Assembly: GCA_004292605.1 (NCBI GenBank) | Contig: RDXK01000097.1 | Location: 1-40,862 of the forward strand | Length of the DNA stretch: 40,862 nt | Origin: Bacteroidota bacterium | GTDB taxonomy: Bacteria; Bacteroidota; Bacteroidia; Chitinophagales; Chitinophagaceae | Direction: 5' to 3' | In this document: piece after piece, positions 27,235 through 34,986 of the stretch | How positions within the stretch are numbered: position 1 is the stretch's first letter | Layout of the letters: every line of letters begins with the position of its first letter | Translations under genes and position numbers: made by a program | The notes under the pieces: model-generated | Seen by the model: only the letters and a program-made list of their open reading frames with translations | Databases searched by the model: none | Told to the model about the DNA's origin: nothing

Positions 27235-30225
27235 TTATAGTCCAAATCTAACACCTAATTGGATATTTCTGGCTGTTGGGTAAGGAATATACTCGATACC
27301 GAATGAAGGTACACCACCGATGTTTCTATCGGTATTTACTTCAGGGTCAAAACCAGTGTATTTAGTGATGATAAATAGATTTTGTGCATTTAAGAACACA
27401 TTTAAGCTCTTAATGTTTTTGCCTACTGAACCTACGTTATAAGCTACTGAAACGTTAGCCAAACGAAGATAATCACCACTCTCTAAATAACGGCTAGATG
27501 CCTTGATTGGGTTTGATAAAGATTCTCTTGGGCTCAAGCTCATTAAACTGCTAGCAATGTTACGGCTACCTAAGTTACCAATTGGTAATACAGCGTTCAA
27601 AGTATTGTTATAAATACTGTGGCCATAAGCACCATTAGCATTCAAAGCGAAAGACCATTTTTTGTAAGTCAAATCGGTAGAAATACCTAATAACATGCGT
27701 GGGTTTGGATCGCCAACGTACTGAGGATTCTCGTTATCGGCATAAGTACCAATACCGTTAGCATCTAAACCTGTGAAGCGACGAAGGTACCAAGCATTTA
27801 CTGGCTGGCCACCTTCGTTTCTTTGAGAGAAAGCACCACTTAAACCTTGACCACCAATAGCACCTGTTAAGATAGCAGGGCCGTTATAGTCTTGGAATAC
27901 GTTTTTCAAGAAAGCAGCATTAACATTGAAATTCCAAGTTAAATCTTTCTTCTGCATTACTACAGTACCTAAACTTACTTCCACACCTGAGTTCAGGATT
28001 ACTGCATTTTCAATATTTCTCCAAACTACTACAGCAGGAGCTGGTTGAATGGCGTTGAAAGCAAATAATATGTCAGATGACTGACGGTTAAAGTAGTCGA
28101 TGCTACCATAAACTTTTCCTTTGGCAATAGCAAAGTCAACACCCACGTTGAATTGTTTGGTGGTTTCCCACTTCAAATCTGGGTTGGCTACGTTTAACTG
28201 TACCAAACCACCACCGTTAGCGCTGTAACCCCACTGGGTTTGAGCAGCACCAGCTGGGAAAGCTTGGTTACCCGTTAAACCGTAAGATGCACGAATTTTT
28301 AAATTTTGGAACACTTTATTGTTCTTCATAAAGTCTTCGTTCATTACGTTCCAAGCTATAGCCGCAGATGGGAAATAACCGTACTTGTTGTTGGCACCAA
28401 AACGAGAAGAACCATCAGCACGCATAGTACCAGTGAAAATATAACGATCCTTGTAGTTTAGAATTACACGACCGAAGTATGACTGGATAGAAGCAGCAGG
28501 ATCTTCGAAAGAACCAATTACACGAGAAGCTGTAGGTGCATTTTGGATGATATTATAGAAAGGAACATCATCGTTAGCAAAACCAATACCGCTCATGCTG
28601 CTGTTTCTGAATACAAATTTTTGGTATTCGTAACCAGCTAAAGCTGTCAAGTTTAAATCTTTGGTTACACGCTTGTTGTAGTTCAAAGTGTGCTGTACTA
28701 CTTGAGTGTTGAACTCGGCAGTACCGTAAGCACCCAAACCTCTGTTTTCTACAGATGGTAAAGTGATGTAACGTGCAATCATTGAACGGCGGATACCAGA
28801 CTGGCGGTTTAAACTCACGGTTAATTTATAATCTAAATCATCAGTCAATTTGTAACCTAAGCCTACAATACCCTGGAAATTGCTGATATCAGAAATATCG
28901 CGGTATCCACGCTGCATAGCTACAGGGTTTACTATACTTGAACCTGGGATGATATTTAAACCAGTAGGATGAGCAGAATTATACAAAGTTTGTGTAGGAT
29001 TCCACTGTAATGCCATGGCAATTAAGTTACCCGTAAAACCGGCATCGGTGGTAATAGGAGCAATATTTTCTTTGGCTTGGCCAGCGAAAATGTTGAAATC
29101 AAGACTTAATCTCTTGTTCTGTAAAAACTTGTACTGACCGTTTGCATTAATGGTAAAGCGCTGCAAATTGGTATTTTTAATAATACCATTTTGATCGAAG
29201 AAACCTAATGAAACACGGTATTTACCGTTTTCGCTACCGCCACTAATACCCACATTATGGTTATTAGTAATGCCAGTTTGTAAAATTTCGTCAAAAGCAT
29301 TTACGCTAGTACCAAAGTTACCAGTAGGTACCGCAGAGGTACTAACTGTAGTAGGTAAGCCATAAGTACCAAGAGCACTTCTGTACTCATCGCCACTTAA
29401 GGTTTTGTATCTGCGTAAAATATTGCTGGTTCCTATGCTAGAGCTTACATCTACTTTAGCAGCTCCGCTAGAACCTTGTTTGGTAGTAATTACAATAACA
29501 CCATTAGCACCACGAGAACCGAAGATAGCTGTAGCAGAGGCATCTTTCAATACATCCATGCTAGCTATGTCGGCTGCGTTAAAAAAGTACAATGGGTTAC
29601 TTTCTGGTGTGGTACCTAATGCCGCTGAACCGAAGCCAGGGCGGGCCAAACGGCCATCTAAAGGAATACCATCTACCACAAATAATGGGTTGTTTCCTGC
29701 ACGGATACTACCATTACCACGAATACGAATAGTAGATGCAGCACCTGGAGCACCAGAGCTAGTAACTACTTGTAAACCGGCCACTTTACCTTGGATCAAC
29801 TGATCGGGAGATGCAATTACACCTTGGTTAAAATCCTTGGCTTTAACGGATGCTACTGCACCTGTTAAATCCTTTTTACGTGTAGTACCATAACCAATTA
29901 CTACTACATCTGATAATGAACCGCTAGAAGCCACAAGACTTACACTAACATCGCCACTACCTACACTTACCTCTTGCTCATCAAAGTTCAATGAGCTAAT
30001 TACCAGCTTGGTTACACTAGCTGGCACACGAAGACTAAAAGTACCATCGGCTTTAGTTTGGGTGCCTACTTTTGCACCCTTAGCTACTACGCTGGCACCT
30101 GCTACCGGACTACCGTCTTTTGAGTCCGATACCTTTCCTGACACGGTTTTATCTTGAGCCAAAGCTGGTAACGATACACAGCTAAGCACTACCAGAAAAA
30201 CCTTAAACAGTCGTTTTAGATTCAT
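27235..30225 (-). CDS. SusC/RagA-family TonB-linked outer-membrane protein
   Basis: Carboxypeptidase-like regulatory domain (VSGKVSDSKDGSPVAGASVVAKG), SDVVVIGYGTTRKKDLTGAV, plug motif LKDASATAIFGSRGANGVIVITTK, C-terminal beta strand. Confidence 0.96.
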   Translation of the reverse strand: MNLKRLFKVFLVVLSCVSLPALAQDKTVSGKVSDSKDGSPVAGASVVAKGAKVGTQTKADGTFSLRVPASVTKLVISSLNFDEQEVSVGSGDVSVSLVASSGSLSDVVVIGYGTTRKKDLTGAVASVKAKDFNQGVIASPDQLIQGKVAGLQVVTSSGAPGAASTIRIRGNGSIRAGNNPLFVVDGIPLDGRLARPGFGSAALGTTPESNPLYFFNAADIASMDVLKDASATAIFGSRGANGVIVITTKQGSSGAAKVDVSSSIGTSNILRRYKTLSGDEYRSALGTYGLPTTVSTSAVPTGNFGTSVNAFDEILQTGITNNHNVGISGGSENGKYRVSLGFFDQNGIIKNTNLQRFTINANGQYKFLQNKRLSLDFNIFAGQAKENIAPITTDAGFTGNLIAMALQWNPTQTLYNSAHPTGLNIIPGSSIVNPVAMQRGYRDISDISNFQGIVGLGYKLTDDLDYKLTVSLNRQSGIRRSMIARYITLPSVENRGLGAYGTAEFNTQVVQHTLNYNKRVTKDLNLTALAGYEYQKFVFRNSSMSGIGFANDDVPFYNIIQNAPTASRVIGSFEDPAASIQSYFGRVILNYKDRYIFTGTMRADGSSRFGANNKYGYFPSAAIAWNVMNEDFMKNNKVFQNLKIRASYGLTGNQAFPAGAAQTQWGYSANGGGLVQLNVANPDLKWETTKQFNVGVDFAIAKGKVYGSIDYFNRQSSDILFAFNAIQPAPAVVVWRNIENAVILNSGVEVSLGTVVMQKKDLTWNFNVNAAFLKNVFQDYNGPAILTGAIGGQGLSGAFSQRNEGGQPVNAWYLRRFTGLDANGIGTYADNENPQYVGDPNPRMLLGISTDLTYKKWSFALNANGAYGHSIYNNTLNAVLPIGNLGSRNIASSLMSLSPRESLSNPIKASSRYLESGDYLRLANVSVAYNVGSVGKNIKSLNVFLNAQNLFIITKYTGFDPEVNTDRNIGGVPSFGIEYIPYPTARNIQLGVRFGL

Positions 30226-30492
30226 AATGGATTGGTTTACTTGGTTTATAAAAGCAAAAAGTTAGAATTAAATAGTTGCGGCGTACCGAGTTAGCTGCTA
30301 GTACTACCGAAAAAAGAACAATAAAAAGCATTGCAAAATTGCTGATATAGCCAAGAGGCCACCACTGTAACATACACAGAGTAAACATTGCAAGCATTCG
30401 TTATAAAAATTGAGCCTTACTCAATGGCGATGAAAGTAAAGCATTTTAGCATTTAGACAACAATTTGTTAACATCTGCTGCATTAAAAAAAG

Positions 30493-31227
30493 CTAAAAAT
30501 CTATCCCAACCCAGTCTTTTTTGCCGCTTTCGTATTTTTTATAGTTAAAAGTGTACAATTTACCGGGCCTGTGGGCAACGTTTAACTCCATTTCGCCGGT
30601 ATCTTCCAAGAAATCCATGGTAAAAAATTTCTTTCTAAAATTTCGCCTATCCAGTTTCATTCCTAAAATGGCTTCGTAAACGCCTTGTAATTCTCTTAGG
30701 CTAAATTTCTCCGGTAGTAGGCTAAAACCTAAAGGGTGTTCCTGAATACGTTTTTGTAACCAACCGTAGCAGGTTTCAAATATTTCTTTATGGTCAAATG
30801 CCCAATCTATTTCATCTTGTACTGGGTGCCAATGCAAATCGTTATCGGTGCAGGTAAGCTGATGATGAGCAATATTTATAAGGGAACAATAAGCCACCGT
30901 TACCACCCTTCCGCCGGGGTGCCTATCTGGTGTGCTAAAACATTTTACTTGATCCAAAAAAACATCGCTTAAACCGGTGCGTTGTTTCAAGACACGGTAA
31001 GCGGCTTCGTCGGTAGTTTCAGTGTGGGTAATTTCATTTCCTAGTAAACTCCACTGCTCGGTATAGTTTTCCAAATCGCTTTTAATCAATAGTACTTTCA
31101 GCTGCCCATCTTGGTAGCCAAAAATTACACAGTCGATAGTAACAGCAATTTTTTGGTACGAACGTACTAGCTGGCTTGCATTTTTTGTATCGGAAAACAG
31201 TTGTTTGCTTAATGGTTCAGCGTTCAT
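30493..31227 (-). CDS. Nudix-domain transcriptional regulator (NrtR/AraR-like, Nudix + winged helix)
   Basis: Nudix-like region VTIDCVIFGYQDGQLKVLLIKSD...GNEITHTETTDEAAYRVLKQRTGL; C-terminal wHTH FSLRELQGVYEAILGMKLDRRNFRKKFFTMDFLEDTGE. Confidence 0.85.
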   Translation of the reverse strand: MNAEPLSKQLFSDTKNASQLVRSYQKIAVTIDCVIFGYQDGQLKVLLIKSDLENYTEQWSLLGNEITHTETTDEAAYRVLKQRTGLSDVFLDQVKCFSTPDRHPGGRVVTVAYCSLINIAHHQLTCTDNDLHWHPVQDEIDWAFDHKEIFETCYGWLQKRIQEHPLGFSLLPEKFSLRELQGVYEAILGMKLDRRNFRKKFFTMDFLEDTGEMELNVAHRPGKLYTFNYKKYESGKKDWVGIDF

Positions 31228-31268
31228 GTACTAGTAAATATCTGTACAATATTACAAAACAGTTATAA

Positions 31269-31306
31269 AAAAAGGGCCTTGTCATTTAACCGACAAAGCC
31301 CTTTCG
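31269..31306 (-). terminator. Intrinsic terminator at the end of the sus-like operon
   Basis: aaagggccttgtc / gacaaagcccttt hairpin with flanking A-tract on the plus strand. Confidence 0.75.
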
Positions 31307-31319
31307 TATTATATGTCGC

Positions 31320-32477
31320 CTATTGTACTTCTACCGTATATCTATTGGTATGAAAGTTCAATGTGTATCGGTAGTTACCAGCTACGGCTGGTGTAGGAAT
31401 GGCATCAGGGTCGCCACCGGAACCAAAGTTGGCTCCTAACACTCCACCTGTGGCACTGCTTCCACCAAACTGCGGCTGCCAGTTGCCTGGATTTGAAACA
31501 AATTTTATAAATCTACCAGGCTGTGTAGCCATCGTAATTTGGAAAATACCATTGGTAAGTTGGGTTAACTCTTGGTTAGTGGGTGGGTTATTGTTCCAAC
31601 CACCGGCTGTACCATCACCCAAAGCCCATAAACGTTCTGGCAAAGGATCGGTACGACGGGTAACGGTGAACTGACCTGCTTGAAAATCGAACACCATACG
31701 GTACCAGCCAGCACCACCACTTACGTTACCTGGGAAATTGTCGTTTAAGTTTACACCAAATGCACCTCCGTTGGCCAAACTAGGTAAGGTATTGTTGGCT
31801 ACAGCTAGTTTGTTATCCCAAACGTTGCCCAATTGTGGTAAAATTAAATACGAACCAGAACCACTTAATTGAAAAATTCCCGCCCATGTAGTTTCATCTA
31901 CACGTGTTAATTCTCTTACAGCAGGGAATGGTGGGTTTTGTGGGTTGTTCCAGCCAAAAGTAGTAGCATCACCCACTATCCATAGGCGTTGCGTACCAGG
32001 TAAAGGAACCCGTGGAGGAATTTTATAAGGTGTTACACGTATACGCAAAACGTTGCTACGCAATTGCTCGTTATTATTAGCGTGGCTAGATGTTACACGA
32101 ACCTCTATATCATACGCTGTATTGAACGCAAAACCAAAACCAAGTAAAATGGTATTTAGCTCACGATTGGTCATGCTAGTAGTTAGGGCACCGGAAACGG
32201 TTCTGCTTACGGCCTTATTAAAGTTTCTACCTACACTATCAATTTCTAATACGTATTTAACCGAAGCAGAATCTACACTATAATTAGGATTTGTCCAGTT
32301 AAAACGTAATCCTAGGTTGTTAGAGTCGGCAGGCAACGGTGCCCATGTGGTGGCAGAAGCTGTTAAAACAGGTGCTGCACCATTTTGAAAACTTGGTAAA
32401 GGGTCTACTTTAGTACAAGCTGCAAACGCTAGTACCAATAGGGTAATGCCCGATAATAATTGAAATACTTTTTTCAT
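31320..32477 (-). CDS. SusE/SusF-like surface glycan-binding lipoprotein with two C-terminal modules
   Basis: Lipobox LAFAACTK; SusE N-terminal pattern FNWTNPNY...VLEIDSVG; two repeats LWIVGDATTFGWNN and LWALGDGTAGGWNN. Confidence 0.87.
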   Translation of the reverse strand: MKKVFQLLSGITLLVLAFAACTKVDPLPSFQNGAAPVLTASATTWAPLPADSNNLGLRFNWTNPNYSVDSASVKYVLEIDSVGRNFNKAVSRTVSGALTTSMTNRELNTILLGFGFAFNTAYDIEVRVTSSHANNNEQLRSNVLRIRVTPYKIPPRVPLPGTQRLWIVGDATTFGWNNPQNPPFPAVRELTRVDETTWAGIFQLSGSGSYLILPQLGNVWDNKLAVANNTLPSLANGGAFGVNLNDNFPGNVSGGAGWYRMVFDFQAGQFTVTRRTDPLPERLWALGDGTAGGWNNNPPTNQELTQLTNGIFQITMATQPGRFIKFVSNPGNWQPQFGGSSATGGVLGANFGSGGDPDAIPTPAVAGNYRYTLNFHTNRYTVEVQ

Positions 32478-32489
32478 ACTATGTTGTTT

Positions 32490-33353
32490 TTACAGTCTTG
32501 TTACAGTATAAATACCTCTTTGAAAATCTACTACAATTTTGTAGTTGCCGCTAGCAGCGGGTGCACGAAGGTTGTTACCACCCTGGCGGAAATTATCGGA
32601 ATCTGGGTTGGGAGCATTCGTTACGGCACCATATTTTTCAGGATCGGGTGCTACTGCACTCCAGTTTCCATAACGGGGAACCAACAAATATTCTGCACCA
32701 CCATTTAAGGCAATCGAAGGTATTTCGTATAAAGTTCTGCTGCGTCTAATAAACTGTTGAGCAGCCACCGGGGCATCGCCTCCGCCCATCCAGCCAGCTG
32801 GTGTGGCAGCGCCCGTAATCCACAGGGTTTGTGGTGCAGGTGGTTCCACCGCTGGTGGTATAGCAAATGTGCGAACCACAAAACGTATGGTGTTAGATAC
32901 TACAGGCAATGCATTGTTAGCCAAGCTAGCGGTAACACGTACTTCAATCGTGGTGTTACGCAAGCTATCTACACTAAGGCGGTTTAGCAATAAGCTATTT
33001 AATTCGCCTACGGTAAACTGCTTCATTAAATCGCCGCTGTAAGTAATAGCAATACGACTTGGTGAACTAAAGTTTACACCAAGGGTATCAATTTCTAATA
33101 AATAGTTCACGGTTTGTGAGCTAATACCAGTAGTAAACTGATAGTTAGGGTTTGTCCAATTTAAACGAATCAAATTATTGTCTCTATTGGCAAAACGCAT
33201 ATCGGCTACTAGCGATGCTCCTGCTGCCCTATCGGCACTAATTACAGGTGCAGTGCTACCCTCTGCATATAACTTATTTTCTGTTTTGTAACAGCTGGCC
33301 AGCATCATACTAGTAGCTACCACCAGCGTTAACAGTTTCATTATATTTTTCAT
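32490..33353 (-). CDS. SusE-like surface glycan-binding lipoprotein with one C-terminal module
   Basis: Lipobox MMLASCYK; LNWTNPNYQ...YLLEIDTLG; single LWITGAATPAGWMGG module. Confidence 0.85.
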   Translation of the reverse strand: MKNIMKLLTLVVATSMMLASCYKTENKLYAEGSTAPVISADRAAGASLVADMRFANRDNNLIRLNWTNPNYQFTTGISSQTVNYLLEIDTLGVNFSSPSRIAITYSGDLMKQFTVGELNSLLLNRLSVDSLRNTTIEVRVTASLANNALPVVSNTIRFVVRTFAIPPAVEPPAPQTLWITGAATPAGWMGGGDAPVAAQQFIRRSRTLYEIPSIALNGGAEYLLVPRYGNWSAVAPDPEKYGAVTNAPNPDSDNFRQGGNNLRAPAASGNYKIVVDFQRGIYTVTRL

Positions 33354-33372
33354 TGTTGAAATATGTTTTAAA

Positions 33373-34959
33373 TTAATAACCTGGGTTTTGTACTAAATTA
33401 TTGTTGGCTTGTAAATCGTTTGCAGGAATAGGATACAATCTACGGAAAGCTGGAACAGCAGTACCATCTCGTACACCACCTTTCCAAGGCCATAGGTAAG
33501 AAGCTTCTACAAAACGATTGTATCTAATTAAATCGGTACGGCGGTGGCCTTCCCAGTACAATTCTCTTGCACGCTCATCTAGAATAAAATCTAAGTTTAA
33601 CTGACCGCTGTTAATGTTTCCTGTAGCATTTCCATAAGCCCTTGTGCGTAGCAAATTCACATAATTTAACGCTGTAGCTGCATCGCCACCAGTACCACCA
33701 CGTAAAACTGATTCTGCATATATTAGATACATTTCAGCTAGGCGGAACAAAGGCATGTCAATGTCCACAAAAGTGGGGTTGCTACCATTGGCACCGCTAC
33801 GCGTACGGTTACGGTATTTGGTGATGGCGAAACCATCGGTAAACGTGGTTTGATTTGCGATATCAATGCTTTGACCAGAGGTAAAAAACTGCGATCTTCT
33901 GTCGGCCGCACCGGTAACATCAGGAAATAAATCGGGAATACGGCGGGTAGTTCTAATACCACCCCAACCATTGTCTACCCCAAAATCGCTAGCATTCATG
34001 GTGCCACCAATAGCAGCGTGTGTAAGGAAGGTAGTACCACCAAAGTTCTGGGTTCTGATTCCATCGTAATTGATAGTACCAATAAACTCCGATGTGTTTA
34101 GGTTATTATCGGCCAACATTAGGTTACGATAATCACCAATCAATGTATAACCACCTGCAATTACCCTGCTAGCGTAAGTAATAGCATCGGTAAAACGGTT
34201 GGTACCTGTGTATACACCAGCGTTTAAATACAAGCGAGCTAATAAAGCTTGAGCAGCACCTCTGTCTACACGGCCATACTCGTTGGTACGGTAAGCAGGC
34301 AATAAGGTTTCTATAGCTTTTAACTCATTTTCTATGTAGGTAAATAACTCCGCTCTGCGTATTTGGCGTGGGTTACCAGCACCTATTACATCGGCCTCGG
34401 TAATGAATGGAGGATTTCCAAATAAATCCATCAATATCCAATATTGGTAGGCACGTAAAAATCTTGCTTCTACTGCATAGCCAGCAATATTGGTAGCATC
34501 GGCACCAGAAATTCCTCTTTCGGCTACTTTACCTGGAGCACTCTGACGAATAAATTCGTTACACAAAGTAATTTGGTAGGTACTACGGTAATACAAACCC
34601 GTTAACATTGGGTTGGCTGCCGTCCAGTTCATGTTATGAAAATCCTGTATACCCGGATCGCCCCATGCTACTACAGCCTCATCGGTGCTTAGCTCTTGGG
34701 CTTTCCAATACAAGCGGAAAAAATCGGATGTACCAGCATCTATACCAGCAATATCGCCAGAGCCTGGGCCTCCATTACCTGTTAAGGCAAAGGCACCGTA
34801 CACTTTAGCTAAGGATTGCTTGTAGCCTTGCGGTGTGCTATACACCACTTCAGCAGTAATATCGTTGGTAGGAAAAAGGTCTAATTTTTTCGAGCAAGAT
34901 GCTACTGCACCCGCTAAAAATGTAGCTACCACCGTAAGTTTTAAAATACTTCTTTTCAT
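33373..34959 (-). CDS. RagB/SusD-family outer-membrane lipoprotein
   Basis: Lipobox GAVASCSK; RFLRAYQYWILMDLFGNPPF, RLAEMYLIYAESVLRGG, ERARELYWEGHRRTDLIRYNRF, C-terminal NNNLVQNPGY. Confidence 0.95.
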   Translation of the reverse strand: MKRSILKLTVVATFLAGAVASCSKKLDLFPTNDITAEVVYSTPQGYKQSLAKVYGAFALTGNGGPGSGDIAGIDAGTSDFFRLYWKAQELSTDEAVVAWGDPGIQDFHNMNWTAANPMLTGLYYRSTYQITLCNEFIRQSAPGKVAERGISGADATNIAGYAVEARFLRAYQYWILMDLFGNPPFITEADVIGAGNPRQIRRAELFTYIENELKAIETLLPAYRTNEYGRVDRGAAQALLARLYLNAGVYTGTNRFTDAITYASRVIAGGYTLIGDYRNLMLADNNLNTSEFIGTINYDGIRTQNFGGTTFLTHAAIGGTMNASDFGVDNGWGGIRTTRRIPDLFPDVTGAADRRSQFFTSGQSIDIANQTTFTDGFAITKYRNRTRSGANGSNPTFVDIDMPLFRLAEMYLIYAESVLRGGTGGDAATALNYVNLLRTRAYGNATGNINSGQLNLDFILDERARELYWEGHRRTDLIRYNRFVEASYLWPWKGGVRDGTAVPAFRRLYPIPANDLQANNNLVQNPGY

Positions 34960-34986
34960 TGCTATTATTTTATAATTGAGTGGTGA

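Noticed and set aside
29405-29803. 132-aa plus-strand ORF
   Set aside because: Antisense to the conserved SusC plug domain; no independent support.
30226-30492. Candidate Nudix-regulator operators such as agcattgcaaaattgct and aacaatttgtt
   Set aside because: Short, imperfect palindromes in AT-rich DNA; not clearly repeated at another promoter in the window.
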